A stretch of 64,000 nt of DNA. Origin: an uncultured Collinsella sp. GTDB taxonomy: Bacteria; Actinomycetota; Coriobacteriia; Coriobacteriales; Coriobacteriaceae. Positions within the stretch are counted from its first letter, which is position 1, and the number at the start of each line of letters is the position of its first letter. A program made the position numbers and the translations under genes. The notes under the pieces are model-generated. The model was not told the origin of the DNA, searched no databases, and saw only the letters and a program-made list of their open reading frames with translations. The DNA lies in assembly GCA_900543515.1 (NCBI GenBank), contig UQRW01000005.1:9102-73101 (forward strand), in the 5' to 3' direction. Positions 8,697 to 18,719 of this stretch are shown piece by piece.

Positions 8697-9884
8697 TTAG
8701 GCCTGTACGTACTTGCCATCGGTGATGACGTACGCCGTGGGGTCCTTCTGGACCTGGCCCTTATCGTTCCAGGTGAGCTTGCCGGTCAGACCGTCAACGG
8801 TGATCTTGAGCATAGCCTTGGACAGCTTCTCGGCGACCTCGGTCGGGTCGGCGTCGACACCAAGACCGGCCTCCTTGAGGGCCTCGGCCACCGCGTGCAC
8901 GCCGTCGTAGGCGTCGGCGGCAAACTGGTCGGGGGTATCACCGTACTTATCCTTGTAAGCGTTGACGAAGTCGGCGTTCTTCTCGTCGTCGGCGGAGAAC
9001 GGGGTCATGAGCAGCAGACCCTCGGCAAGAGAGGTGTCGAAGCCCTCAACGCCCAGGATGCCGTCCATGCCGTCGCAGCCCATCATCTTGACGTCGTAGC
9101 CCATGTCCTTGGCGTTCTTGAGCAGGACGGACGCCGGCGTGTAGTAGATCGGCGCAAAGATCATGGTAGCGCCGGCCTGCTTGGCCTTGGTGAGCTGGTT
9201 GGTAAAGCTCGTGGCGGAGTCGTCCTTAAAGGTCTCCTCGTCAACAATCTCGAGCTTGGATTTAGCGGCCTGAACCTTAAAGGAATCTGCGATGCCCGAA
9301 GAATAGGCGTCGCCGGAGTTATAGAACAGCACGAACTTCTCGTCCGCATACTTCTGCGCCAGGAACTTGGCAGCGTTGACGCCCTGGTTGGGATCGGTAA
9401 AGCAAACCTGGAAGACGCAATCCTTGCCCTTGGTGACGTCCTCGGAGGACGCGGACGGAGTGATCATGAACGTCTCGGGGTCGTTACCGCACTCGGCGGC
9501 AACGGCAACCGACGCACCCGTGGTGGTCGGGCCGACGAGGGCCTGCATGCCCCAGTCGAGCAGGGTGTTAAAGGCGTTGACGGCCTTCTCGCCGTCGGCC
9601 TGGTCATCCTCGGCCTTGCTGGCAAGCGGCAGCCCCTTGGTCGAGAAATCCTTGCAGCCAAGCTCGACACCCTGGGTAACGGACTTGCCGTAGGACGCGT
9701 TGGCGCCGGTCAGCGGGCCGATGGTGCCGATCTTAAACGAAGCGTCGCTCGAAGCGGAACCGCTATCGCCGCCGTTGGAGGAGCAGCCAGCTAGAATGGA
9801 CATCGCCCCCAGACCTGCTGCGCTCGCGATAACGCTCCTGCGATTCATAACAGGGTTCAATGACTTACCGGTGAGGCTCGACAT
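8697..9884 (-). CDS. Branched-chain amino acid ABC transporter substrate-binding lipoprotein (LivK-like, copy 1)
   Basis: A 395-residue type 1 periplasmic-binding-fold protein. The N-terminus carries a twin-Arg-like NRRSVIAS stretch and a lipobox SILAGCSS near residue 34, so it should be lipid-anchored outside the membrane. The mature part begins FKIGTIGPLTGANASYG, the hallmark of LivK-type receptors. It is closely similar to the protein at 10156-11322, a duplication. The ATG at 9884 has AGGAG six bases upstream; an internal ATG at 9848 would still leave a signal peptide. The 271 bases upstream are AT-rich for this genome and presumably hold its promoter, though no clear -35/-10 pair stands out. 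Confidence 0.9.
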   Translation of the reverse strand: MSSLTGKSLNPVMNRRSVIASAAGLGAMSILAGCSSNGGDSGSASSDASFKIGTIGPLTGANASYGKSVTQGVELGCKDFSTKGLPLASKAEDDQADGEKAVNAFNTLLDWGMQALVGPTTTGASVAVAAECGNDPETFMITPSASSEDVTKGKDCVFQVCFTDPNQGVNAAKFLAQKYADEKFVLFYNSGDAYSSGIADSFKVQAAKSKLEIVDEETFKDDSATSFTNQLTKAKQAGATMIFAPIYYTPASVLLKNAKDMGYDVKMMGCDGMDGILGVEGFDTSLAEGLLLMTPFSADDEKNADFVNAYKDKYGDTPDQFAADAYDGVHAVAEALKEAGLGVDADPTEVAEKLSKAMLKITVDGLTGKLTWNDKGQVQKDPTAYVITDGKYVQA

Positions 9885-10155
9885 GCGGCTCTCCTCTCAA
9901 ATCTCGTCGGGTTTCGGTTACCCGACAGGCCATCCTTCGCCGTGTTCGGCGTTCGCAAAATAGTAGACGCTTTAGTTAAGAAAAGTGGCGATTATTTCAA
10001 CTTTTCTTTGGACTCAGATATTTATCCATATTTCTGCGTATTTTTCCCGCTTTATGCAGGTCTGCCACTTTATTGTGTAAAAGTAATGTTTCCATTCTGT
10101 TACAAGCGTCCTCGCCCTGAATAAAAGAGCCTCACCAGTTCCGTTTTATACGCTC

Positions 10156-11322
10156 TTAGGCGGCGATGTACTTGCCGTCCTGAATCACATAGGCCGTAGC
10201 GGGCTTCTCGACCTGGCCCTCATCGTTCCAGGTGAGCTCGCCGGTCAGGCCATCGATCTTGATCTTGCGCATGGCCTTGGCAAGGTCGGCGGCAATGTCG
10301 GCACCGTCGGCCGTCGTGTCGATGCCAGCCTTGTCGATAGCCTCAGCGATCGCGTGGACACAGTCGTAGGCGTCGGCGGCAAACTGGTTGGGGGTCTCGT
10401 CGTACTCCTCCTTGTATGACTTGACGAAGTCGGCGTTCTTCTCGTCATCGGCGGAGAACGGCGTCATGAGCAGCACGCCCTCGGCAAGCGAGGTGTCGAA
10501 GCCCTCGACGGAGAGCAGACCGTCCATGCCGTCGGTGCCCATGAGCGTCATGTCATAGCCCATGTCTTTGGCGTTCTTGAGCAGGACGGACGCCGGCGTG
10601 TAGTAGATCGGCGCAAAGATGAGCGTGGCGCCGGCCTCCTTGGCCTTGGTCAGCTGGTTGGTAAAGCTCGTGGAAGAATCGTCCTTAAAGGTCTCGGTAT
10701 CGACGATATCGAGCTTGGACTCCTTGGCCTGCTCGGCGAATGCATCGGCGACGCCCGAGCTGTACGTATCGCCGGAGTTGTAGAACAGGGCGATCTTGGC
10801 GTCCGCGTACTTCTCGGCCAAGAACTTCGCGGCGCTCGTGCCCATGGTGGGATCGGTGAAGCAGACCTGGAAGACCGTGGTCTTGTCCTTGGTGACGTCG
10901 AGCGACGAGGCAGAAGGCGTGACCATGAGCATGTCGTCGGCAATCTCGCCCGAGACGGCGACGGCGGCACCGGTGGTGACGGGGCCGACGAGTGCCTGCA
11001 TGCCCCAGTCGCACAGGGTATTGAAGGCGTTGATGGCCTTCTCGCCGTCGGCGACGTCGTCCTCGGACTTAAGCGAGAGCTTGAGGTCCTTGGTCGAGAA
11101 ATCCTTGGCAGCGAGCTTGGCGCCCTTCTCGGCCGAGACGCCATAGGTTGCCGCGGCACCGGTCAGAGGGCCGATGACACCGATCTTGAAAGACTTGCCG
11201 TCATCAGCGGAGCCGCCATCCGAGCCACCCGACGAGCAACCGGCAAGCGCGACGGTGCTGCCGAGCGCGGCGGCGCCGGCGAGGAAGTTCCTTCGGCTGA
11301 GCGTGCTATTGATGTTGAACAT
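10156..11322 (-). CDS. Branched-chain amino acid ABC transporter substrate-binding lipoprotein (LivK-like, copy 2)
   Basis: A 388-residue receptor with N-terminal SRRNFLAGAAALGS, lipobox ALAGCSSGG, and the mature opening FKIGVIGPLTGAAATYG. Blocks such as ADEKFVLF/ADAKIALFYNSGD and ADDEKNADFV are shared with copy 1, so the two arose by duplication. Having two receptors for one permease would let the importer sample different amino acids or affinities. The start is the ATG at 11322 with AGGGGG close upstream. A longer in-frame extension up to 11388 lacks a signal-like start. The intergenic gap to copy 1 suggests each is also transcribed separately. Confidence 0.9.
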   Translation of the reverse strand: MFNINSTLSRRNFLAGAAALGSTVALAGCSSGGSDGGSADDGKSFKIGVIGPLTGAAATYGVSAEKGAKLAAKDFSTKDLKLSLKSEDDVADGEKAINAFNTLCDWGMQALVGPVTTGAAVAVSGEIADDMLMVTPSASSLDVTKDKTTVFQVCFTDPTMGTSAAKFLAEKYADAKIALFYNSGDTYSSGVADAFAEQAKESKLDIVDTETFKDDSSTSFTNQLTKAKEAGATLIFAPIYYTPASVLLKNAKDMGYDMTLMGTDGMDGLLSVEGFDTSLAEGVLLMTPFSADDEKNADFVKSYKEEYDETPNQFAADAYDCVHAIAEAIDKAGIDTTADGADIAADLAKAMRKIKIDGLTGELTWNDEGQVEKPATAYVIQDGKYIAA

Positions 11323-11572
11323 GGTGTCCCCCTTTTCGCTGGCCGCGGTGCGGCCGTCTTGCGGTACAGGGCAAACCTTATGGCCCAAACGTTGACAGTT
11401 TGTTACGGGAGTTCGTTTGTAGCGAGCGTGTTTCCAATGTTTCCGCAGCGTTTCGGGGGTGGCGTTTTATGCTGCTCCCGCTGCCAGGCAAGCACGCGCC
11501 CGCACTTCACGCTAGAATGCACTCAACCTTTAAGCGGTTAATCCATCCATAAGATGCACGAAGGAGCTATCT

Positions 11573-12916
11573 ATGAGCGAACCCCTGCGCACCGTGAACG
11601 TCGGCCTCATCGGTCTGGGAACCGTCGGCGGCGGCGTGGCCCGTCTGATCAAGAGCCACCACGATGAGTACCTGGCCGCCTACGGCATCGACCTTAAGCT
11701 GACCCGCGCCTGCGCGCTTGCCTGGGAGCAGGCCGAGGCGGCAGGCATTGAGCGCGAGGCCTTTACGAGTGACTGGCACGACGTCGTCACCGACCCCGCC
11801 GTCGACATCGTCGTCGAGCTGATCGGCGGCGAGCATCCCGCAACCGAGATATTCACCACCGCCTTCGAGAACGGCAAGCACGTCGTCTCTGCCAACAAGG
11901 CCCTGCTGGGCCGTCATGTCGAGACGCTCGCCGAGAAGGCGCGCGCGTGCGGCGTGCAGATTAAGTGCGAGGCCAGCTGCGGCGGTGGCATCCCCATTGT
12001 CAGCACGCTCGAGCACGACCTGGTGGGCAACAAGATCCTGACCATCGCCGGTATCCTTAACGGCACCACCAACTACATCCTGTCGCGCATGGACGCCGAG
12101 GGCGCCGATTACGCTGACGTGCTCGCCGACGCCCAGGCAAAGGGCTATGCCGAGGCCGACCCGTCCGCCGACGTCGACGGCTTCGACGCCGCCAGCAAGA
12201 CGGCAATCCTCGCTTCCATCGGCTTTGGCACCCGTGTGACCACCGACGATGTCTACCAGCAGGGTATCCGTACCATCGGCGCCGAGGACATTGCCCAGGC
12301 CCGCGAGCTCGGCTACACCATCAAGCTGCTGGGCATCGCACGCAACACCGACGCCGGCGTCGACGTCCGCGTGCACCCCACGCTGATCCCCGCCGACCAC
12401 ATGCTTGCCAAGGTCAACGGCGCCATGAACGCTGTCTACGTGGTAGGCGACGCCGTGGGCGAGACCATGTTCTACGGTGCCGGCGCAGGCTCCTTCCCCA
12501 CCGCGAGCGCCGTCGTGGGCGATATCCTGTCGCTCTCCGAGCAGATCAGCCGCGGCGTGGCTCCGCTGCCCGAGATTGAGCCCTATGGTCACAACCTCGC
12601 CTTTAAGCCCATGGACGAGCTCCAGACCAAGTACTATGTGCGCCTGAAGGTCGCCGACCGCGTGGGCGCCCTGTCCGAGACGGTCGACATCTTTGCCAAG
12701 CACAACATCTCGATCTCGCTCATCAACCAGGTCGAGGACGGCAAGTCGGGCGTCAGCGATGCCTGCTCGGTCATCTTCCTGACGCACCGCGCGCTCGAGA
12801 AGGACGTCCAGGCTGCCGCCGCCGAGCTTGCCAGCGTCGACTGCGTGGCCGAGGTCGCCAACGTCCTGCGCATCGAGGACGTCGAGGCATGGACCGAAGG
12901 CGTCATGGCCAACTAG
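11573..12916 (+). CDS. hom: Homoserine dehydrogenase
   Basis: A 447-residue enzyme reducing aspartate semialdehyde to homoserine, the branch point to threonine and methionine. The N-terminal Rossmann motif is GLIGLGTVGGGVA. The catalytic domain holds the family signature NGTTNYILSRM near residue 166 and the ADPSADVDGFDAASK stretch. Residues from about 360 form an ACT domain (RLKVADRVGALSETVDIF), usual for threonine feedback. AAGGAGCTATCT gives the ribosome site. A TAGAAT at 11513-11518 is a possible -10. The gene is divergent from the liv cluster. I saw no T-box or threonine leader. Confidence 0.95.
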   Translation: MSEPLRTVNVGLIGLGTVGGGVARLIKSHHDEYLAAYGIDLKLTRACALAWEQAEAAGIEREAFTSDWHDVVTDPAVDIVVELIGGEHPATEIFTTAFENGKHVVSANKALLGRHVETLAEKARACGVQIKCEASCGGGIPIVSTLEHDLVGNKILTIAGILNGTTNYILSRMDAEGADYADVLADAQAKGYAEADPSADVDGFDAASKTAILASIGFGTRVTTDDVYQQGIRTIGAEDIAQARELGYTIKLLGIARNTDAGVDVRVHPTLIPADHMLAKVNGAMNAVYVVGDAVGETMFYGAGAGSFPTASAVVGDILSLSEQISRGVAPLPEIEPYGHNLAFKPMDELQTKYYVRLKVADRVGALSETVDIFAKHNISISLINQVEDGKSGVSDACSVIFLTHRALEKDVQAAAAELASVDCVAEVANVLRIEDVEAWTEGVMAN

Positions 12917-12951
12917 TCCACTACTTCGAACCTCAACGAAGCTCAACGCAA

Positions 12952-12998
12952 AAGGCGCGCCGTCTGCATCAACTGCAGGCAGCGCGCCTTGTTTTGTT
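12952..12998 (+). terminator. Rho-independent terminator of hom
   Basis: Stem AAGGCGCGC / GCGCGCCTT with a nested CTGCA/TGCAG hairpin, followed by TTGTTTTGTTT on the plus strand, 36 bases past the hom stop. Confidence 0.85.
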
Positions 12999-13002
12999 TG
13001 TA

Positions 13003-13175
13003 AGGGAAACTGCGTCCCGGTATTTCAGCTCAGAACGGGGCGCAGCTTCCCTCAGGGCCTTCTTTCGGAAACTATGTCCCATTCTGGACGCGGATTCTGG
13101 GACACGCTTTCCGTAACGGGCCTCTCGCGGAAATCGCGTCCCACTCTGAACGCCAACTCCGGGATGCATTTTCCA
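13003..13175. repeat. Three tandem palindromic units of about 62 bp
   Basis: Unit one (13003-13052), unit two (13066-13113) and unit three (13128-13175) are each imperfect hairpins. They share the outline GGAAAnnnnGTCCC on the left and GGGnnGCnnTTCC on the right. Spacers carry a shared GGGCCT. The period is 62-63 bases. It lies between the hom terminator and the end of the antiporter gene. No reading frame or cas gene is associated. Confidence 0.8.
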
Positions 13176-13187
13176 CGGCGGCGTTGG

Positions 13188-14750
13188 CTACTTACCGTCG
13201 TCGTCCTCGGCTTCTTCTCTTGCATAGAGCTCCAGCATGCGGCGGCGGTATTCGCGCACGGCGAGCTTGGCGCGCTCCAGGCGGCGGCGCTCACGCGGAG
13301 TCAGCTCGGACGGGTCGACCTCGTCTCCATAGGTCTTATCGGCAAGCAGGTGCGCCGCGTCCACGATGCGGGCATCGATGTGGCCGCTCGCCGCCTCGGC
13401 GGAAAGACGCTCGGCAATCGTATCGAGCGTAGGCAGGCCCTCGAATACGCGACCATGGCCATGCGAGGTCAGCAGCTCGTGCTCGCGCGCGAGCAAGCTC
13501 GCTAGGTCGTGGTGGGCGCGCAAGATGTCGAGCGCATCGGATGGATGCTCGGCAACCTCTGCCACGGCGGCGACCGGTGCGGCATCCACCACGCGGTAGA
13601 AGAGCTGCGCGAGCAATGGCATCAAGAACACCGTGATGGCACCGGCGGCAACCATGACCGACGCAATATCTTGCGACAGCGCGCCCGCGTTGACGGCAAC
13701 GCTCGTCACGGCAACGATGATCGGCAGCGCCGTGGTGCAGTACAGGGCCACGGTAATGCGACCATACGCCGACACATCGCGCGTCGCAGGACAAATGCTC
13801 ATGGAAATAAGAATGGGCACGGCACGAATAATCAACAACGCCACGATAAAGCCCACGAGCAGACCCGGGCGCGACGCCACGGCCGTCAGATCGATCTTTG
13901 CGCCCGATACGGTAAAGAACACCGGAATCAAAAAACCGTAGGCCAGACCGTCGAGCTTGGTCTCGAGCGTATGGTTGCCCTCGGGGATGATATAGCGCAG
14001 GACAAAGCCGGCGGCAAAAGAACCCAACACGATGTCGAGATCAAAGACAGCCGAGAATGCCACGAGCGTGACCAGGATGAGCACCGTCAGGCGCACGAAG
14101 GTCTGCGACGTGGTATCGGCGCGCTCCTCAACAAATGCAAAGAAGCGGCTGCCGACGCGCTTGGAGCGGCTCGGGACCACGGCCAGCAACACGCAAACCA
14201 CCGCAAACAAGCCAAGGATAACGAGCGTTTGGATGCCAGTGCGGGCAGACAACAGCACCGACATGGCGAGCACGGGACCGAGCTCGCCCCAAGTGCCATA
14301 CGCGAGAATCGAGTCGCCCACGCGCGTGCCGGTAAGCGAGCGCTCACGCATGATGGGCACGAGCGTGCCGAGCGCCGTAGAAGTGAGGGCAAGCGTCACG
14401 GCGATACCGTCGAAATGACTGACCGAGAACCACGGGGTAAAGCGCACGGCAAGCCAGGCGATACCAAACGTGACGACCCACGTCGCCAAGCCGTAGCGCC
14501 CCTCGACGCCCGTGATGCTCTTGGGGTCGATCTCAAAGCCGGCAAGCAGGAACAAAAAGGCCAGGCCGAGCTCGGACACAAGCGAGACCTCGGCATCTAC
14601 ACGGATGACGCCGAGCAAATGGGGTCCCAGTACCGCGCCGAGCACGAGCAAAAAGACCGTCTCGGGAACGGGTTTTCCGGGAATCGCCGAGGCGATAAAA
14701 GGACTCGCAAAGGCCACGAGTGCGATGATGGCGAGCGAAACGAATGCCAT
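13188..14750 (-). CDS. Cation:proton antiporter (CPA2 / Kef-type)
   Basis: A 520-residue membrane protein. Residues 1 to about 390 carry the roughly twelve-segment CPA2 exchanger domain, with LGLAFLFLLAGFEIDP near residue 65 and DIVLGSFAAGFVLRYI in the middle. Its C-terminal 130 residues are charged and cytosolic, with many Arg and Glu, and lack a recognisable TrkA-N (NAD-binding) domain, so it is not a complete KefB/C. Members exchange Na+ or K+ for protons. The gene runs convergent to hom across the hairpin array and divergent from purL. Its upstream sequence has AAGGCATCAC before the ATG. Confidence 0.85.
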   Translation of the reverse strand: MAFVSLAIIALVAFASPFIASAIPGKPVPETVFLLVLGAVLGPHLLGVIRVDAEVSLVSELGLAFLFLLAGFEIDPKSITGVEGRYGLATWVVTFGIAWLAVRFTPWFSVSHFDGIAVTLALTSTALGTLVPIMRERSLTGTRVGDSILAYGTWGELGPVLAMSVLLSARTGIQTLVILGLFAVVCVLLAVVPSRSKRVGSRFFAFVEERADTTSQTFVRLTVLILVTLVAFSAVFDLDIVLGSFAAGFVLRYIIPEGNHTLETKLDGLAYGFLIPVFFTVSGAKIDLTAVASRPGLLVGFIVALLIIRAVPILISMSICPATRDVSAYGRITVALYCTTALPIIVAVTSVAVNAGALSQDIASVMVAAGAITVFLMPLLAQLFYRVVDAAPVAAVAEVAEHPSDALDILRAHHDLASLLAREHELLTSHGHGRVFEGLPTLDTIAERLSAEAASGHIDARIVDAAHLLADKTYGDEVDPSELTPRERRRLERAKLAVREYRRRMLELYAREEAEDDDGK

Positions 14751-14934
14751 GTGATGCCTTTCTCTTGTTTGCGCTTCACTGTAGCACCCTCGCCGTCCTC
14801 AACGCGCCGCGAGCTGTCGTATCATAGTGAGGTTTACAAACATGTGGCTCAAGGCGACCGCAGGGCAGACCCCGCAAACCGACCGCTGCCGCATACCGTA
14901 CCGTACGCCCAACCGATCAGGAAGGCAGGAACCA

Positions 14935-17900
14935 ATGGTCTCTCGTATCTACGTGGAGAAGAAACCCGGGTTCGACGTCGAGGCTCAGCAGCTCAAGGGC
15001 GAGCTGACCGAAATTCTCGGCATCAAGGGCATCGAGGCCCTGAGGATCATCAACCGCTACGACGTCGAGGGCATCGACGAGGAGCTTTTCCGCTCCTGCG
15101 TGCCGACCGTCTTTAGCGAGCCCCAGGTCGATGTGACCTACGACGAGCTCCCCGCAAGCGATGGCGCCGTCTTTGCCGTCGAATTCCTGCCTGGCCAGTT
15201 TGACCAGCGCGCCGACTCCGCCAGCGAGTGCGTGCAGCTCATCAGCCAGGGCGAGCGCCCCGCCGTGCGCTCCGCCAAGGTCTATATGATCTCGGGCGCT
15301 CTGGACGAAGCCGCCATCGATGCCATCAAGCACTACGTGGTGAACCCCGTCGAGGCGCGCATCGCCTCGCTCGACCTGCCCGAGACGCTGTACATGGAGA
15401 CCCCCGAGCCCCAGCCCGTCGAGGTGCTCGACGGCTTCCGCGAGCTCGACGAGGCCGGCCTTGCCGCCTTTATTTCCGAGCGCGGCCTTGCCATGGACGA
15501 GGCGGACATCGCCTTCTGCCAGCAGTACTTCCGCGATGAGGACCGCGACCCCACCATCACCGAGATCCGCGTGATCGACACCTACTGGTCCGATCACTGC
15601 CGCCACACCACCTTCGGCACCGTCCTGGACGACGTGACGATCGACGACGCCGTGGTGCAGCAAGCCTTCGACCGCTACATGGAGATGCGCCACGAACTCG
15701 GCCGCGACGCCAAGCCCGTCTGCCTCATGGACATGGGCACCATCGGCGCCAAGTACCTCAAGAAGACCGGCGTCATGACCGATGTTGACGAGTCCGAGGA
15801 GATCAACGCCTGCACCGTCAAGGTGAAGGTCGATGTCGATGGCGAGGACCAGGACTGGCTGTTCCTGTTTAAGAACGAGACCCACAACCACCCGACCGAG
15901 ATCGAGCCCTTCGGCGGTGCCGCCACCTGCGTGGGCGGTGCCATCCGCGACCCGCTGTCGGGCCGCAGCTACGTGTACCAGGCCATGCGTGTCACCGGCG
16001 CCGGCGATCCCACCGTCCCCGTGTCCGAGACGCTCGAGGGCAAGCTGCCGCAGCGCAAGCTCGTAACCACCGCCGCCGCCGGCTACTCCAGCTACGGCAA
16101 CCAGATCGGACTTGCCACTGGCCAGGTCAACGAGCTCTATCACCCCGGCTACGTGGCCAAGCGCATGGAGGTCGGCGCCGTCGTGGGCGCTACCCCGGCA
16201 AACCACGTTCGTCGCGAGTGCCCCGCCCCCACCGACAAGATCATCCTGCTGGGCGGCCGCACCGGCCGTGACGGCATCGGCGGCGCCACCGGCTCCTCCA
16301 AGACCCAGAACACCGAGTCCATCGAGACCTCGGGTGCCGAGGTCCAGAAGGGCAACGCCCCGGTCGAGCGCAAGCTGCAGCGTCTGTTCCGCCGCGGCGA
16401 TGCCTGCCGTCTGATCAAGCGCTGCAACGACTTTGGCGCCGGCGGTGTCTCGGTCGCCGTGGGCGAGCTTGCCGACGGCCTGTATGTCGACCTTGATACC
16501 GTGACCAAGAAGTACGACGGCCTGGACGGCACCGAGCTCGCTATCTCCGAGTCCCAGGAGCGCATGGCTTGCGCCGTCGCCGACGGTGACGTCGAGGAGT
16601 TCATGGGCTACGCCGCCGAGGAAAACCTGGAGGCTACCGTTATCGCCGAGGTTACCGCCGAGCCGCGCATGCGCATGGCCTGGAACGGTGTCGCCATCGT
16701 CGACCTATCCCGCGAGTTCCTTAACTCCAACGGCGCGCCCAAGCACCAGGTCGCCCACGTGTGCGCCCGCAGCGTGTGGCAGCCCAGCTGGGCCGGCACC
16801 ACGCTTGCCGAGCGCATGACCTCGCTTGTCACCGACCTCAACGTCGCCTCCAACAAGGGCCTTTCCGAGCGCTTCGACTCCACCATCGGTGCCGCAACCG
16901 TGCTCATGCCCTTTGGCGGCAAGACGCAGCTCACCCCGAGCTCGGCCATGGTCGCCAAGTTCCCCGTGGACGGCGAGACCACCACGGCGAGCGCCATGGC
17001 ATGGGGCTTCAACCCCTACCTGATGGAAGCCGACCAGTTTGCGGGCGCCTACCTGTCCGTGGTCGAGTCCATCGCCAAGCTCGTGGCTGCCGGCTTTGAG
17101 CACAAGCGCGCCTACCTCTCCTTCCAGGAGTACTTCGAGCGTCTGCGCACCGAGGCCGAGCGCTGGGGCAAGCCCACGGCAGCCGTCCTGGGCGCCCTCA
17201 TGGCCCAAGTCGACCTGGGTGCCGGCGCCATCGGTGGCAAGGATTCCATGAGCGGCTCGTTTGAGGACGAGGCCGGCGAGCTCAACGTTCCGCCGACTCT
17301 GATCAGCTTCGCCGTGGCCGTGGGCCGCGCGGCGCGCGCCGTCTCCCCTGAGTTCAAGGGCCTGACACACCGCGTCGTCCGCATCGCCCCCGCCACCTAT
17401 GGCGAGGACTACCGCCCCGACGCCCAGCAGCTGCTCGCCGCGTTTGACGCCGTCGAGGCGCTCACTGCCAACGGCGACGCCCTGGCCGTCTCCACGCCCG
17501 GCTACGGCTGCGGCGCCGAGAGCCTCTTTAAGATGTGCGTCGGCAACCAGATCGGTATCGAGCTTGCCGAGGATGTGGACGTGGAGAGTCTCTTCACCCC
17601 GCTCTACGGCAGCTTTATCGTCGAGCTCGCCGAGGACGCCGAGCTGCCCGAGGTCGCCGACGGCGTTGTCGTCGAGCCCCTGGGTACCACCGTCGAGGGC
17701 TATGTCATCGACACCGGCTCCGAGGTCATCGAGCTCGCCGAGCTCCAGGAGGCCTGGGAGAGCGGCATCGAGGGCGTCTTCGCCTACCGCAGCACCGGCG
17801 AGACCCCCGAGGTCGAGACCATCGACTTCCGCGCCAAGGATATCCACGTGTACGGCGGCGCCAAGATCGCCCGCCCGCGCGTGATCATCCCTGTGTTCCC

Positions 17901-18681
17901 CGGCAACAACTGCGAGTACGACAGCGCCCGCGCCTTCCGTGCCGCCGGCGCCGAGGCCGACACCTTCGTGATCAACAACCTCACGCCCGAGGCCGTCGCC
18001 GAGAGCACCCACGAGCTTGCCCGCCGCATCTGTGCAAGCCAGATTGTCATGATCCCCGGCGGCTTCTCGGGCGGCGACGAGCCCGACGGCTCCGCCAAGT
18101 TCATCACGGCGTTCTTCCGCGCTCCCGAGGTCACCGAGGCAGTCCGCGACCTGCTCAAGGCCCGCGATGGCCTGATGCTGGGCATTTGCAACGGCTTCCA
18201 GGCCCTGGTCAAGCTCGGCCTGGTGCCCTATGGCGACATCGTCGACGCCACGCCGGATGCACCCACGCTGACCTTTAACACCATCGGTCGCCACCAGAGC
18301 CGTCTGGTGCGCACCCGCATCTCGTCCAACCTGTCCCCGTGGCTGTCGCAGTGCAGCCTGGACGACCCCTACACCGTCGCCATCAGCCACGGCGAGGGCC
18401 GCTTTGTCGCCAACGACGAGGTGCTCGCCCAGCTGATCGCCAACGGCCAGGTCGCCACGCAGTACGTGGGCGAGGACGGCAAGCCCAGCATGGATCTTTC
18501 CGTCAACCCCAACGGCTCCGCACTCGCCATCGAGGGTATCACGAGCCCCGACGGCCGCGTCCTGGGCAAGATGGGCCATGCCGAGCGTCGCGGCGACAAC
18601 CTGTACCGCAACGTGCCCGAGCATGTCCCCGGCGACAAGTTCATGCCGATCTTTGAGAGTGGCGTAGCCTACTTCGCCTAA
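14935..18681 (+). CDS. purL: Phosphoribosylformylglycinamidine synthase (fused large form)
   Basis: A 1248-residue purine synthesis enzyme making FGAM from FGAR, glutamine and ATP. N-terminal and linker parts precede the PurL synthase core, with DTYWSDHCRHTTF near residue 220 and NETHNHPTEIEPFGGAATCVGG near 315. The C-terminal 260 residues form a class I glutaminase with MIPGGFSGGDEPDG and the nucleophile in LGICNGFQAL near residue 1080. This single-chain layout replaces the separate PurS/PurL/PurQ of other Gram-positives. I start at the ATG at 14935 (VSRIYVEKKPGF follows) with AGGAAGGCAGGA upstream, not at an earlier in-frame ATG at 14827. The 180-base leader shows no riboswitch I recognise. 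Confidence 0.93.
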   Translation: MVSRIYVEKKPGFDVEAQQLKGELTEILGIKGIEALRIINRYDVEGIDEELFRSCVPTVFSEPQVDVTYDELPASDGAVFAVEFLPGQFDQRADSASECVQLISQGERPAVRSAKVYMISGALDEAAIDAIKHYVVNPVEARIASLDLPETLYMETPEPQPVEVLDGFRELDEAGLAAFISERGLAMDEADIAFCQQYFRDEDRDPTITEIRVIDTYWSDHCRHTTFGTVLDDVTIDDAVVQQAFDRYMEMRHELGRDAKPVCLMDMGTIGAKYLKKTGVMTDVDESEEINACTVKVKVDVDGEDQDWLFLFKNETHNHPTEIEPFGGAATCVGGAIRDPLSGRSYVYQAMRVTGAGDPTVPVSETLEGKLPQRKLVTTAAAGYSSYGNQIGLATGQVNELYHPGYVAKRMEVGAVVGATPANHVRRECPAPTDKIILLGGRTGRDGIGGATGSSKTQNTESIETSGAEVQKGNAPVERKLQRLFRRGDACRLIKRCNDFGAGGVSVAVGELADGLYVDLDTVTKKYDGLDGTELAISESQERMACAVADGDVEEFMGYAAEENLEATVIAEVTAEPRMRMAWNGVAIVDLSREFLNSNGAPKHQVAHVCARSVWQPSWAGTTLAERMTSLVTDLNVASNKGLSERFDSTIGAATVLMPFGGKTQLTPSSAMVAKFPVDGETTTASAMAWGFNPYLMEADQFAGAYLSVVESIAKLVAAGFEHKRAYLSFQEYFERLRTEAERWGKPTAAVLGALMAQVDLGAGAIGGKDSMSGSFEDEAGELNVPPTLISFAVAVGRAARAVSPEFKGLTHRVVRIAPATYGEDYRPDAQQLLAAFDAVEALTANGDALAVSTPGYGCGAESLFKMCVGNQIGIELAEDVDVESLFTPLYGSFIVELAEDAELPEVADGVVVEPLGTTVEGYVIDTGSEVIELAELQEAWESGIEGVFAYRSTGETPEVETIDFRAKDIHVYGGAKIARPRVIIPVFPGNNCEYDSARAFRAAGAEADTFVINNLTPEAVAESTHELARRICASQIVMIPGGFSGGDEPDGSAKFITAFFRAPEVTEAVRDLLKARDGLMLGICNGFQALVKLGLVPYGDIVDATPDAPTLTFNTIGRHQSRLVRTRISSNLSPWLSQCSLDDPYTVAISHGEGRFVANDEVLAQLIANGQVATQYVGEDGKPSMDLSVNPNGSALAIEGITSPDGRVLGKMGHAERRGDNLYRNVPEHVPGDKFMPIFESGVAYFA

Positions 18682-18719
18682 AGCTTTCCCATCGGGTACA
18701 ATCCCCTCGGGTAACAACA

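Noticed and set aside
11323..11572. T-box or threonine leader before hom, and TTGACA at 11392 as its -35
   Set aside because: No T-box core or Thr-rich leader frame. The TTGACA has no acceptable -10 at 16-18 bases.
13003..13175. CRISPR array
   Set aside because: Units are palindromic over their full length with short, similar spacers, and no cas genes are near.
14751..14934. Riboswitch before purL
   Set aside because: I looked for purine, ZTP and similar cores and saw no convincing conserved core.
13509..15116. A 535-codon plus-strand open frame
   Set aside because: It is antisense to the CPA2 antiporter and extremely rich in Arg/His/Gln/Asp.
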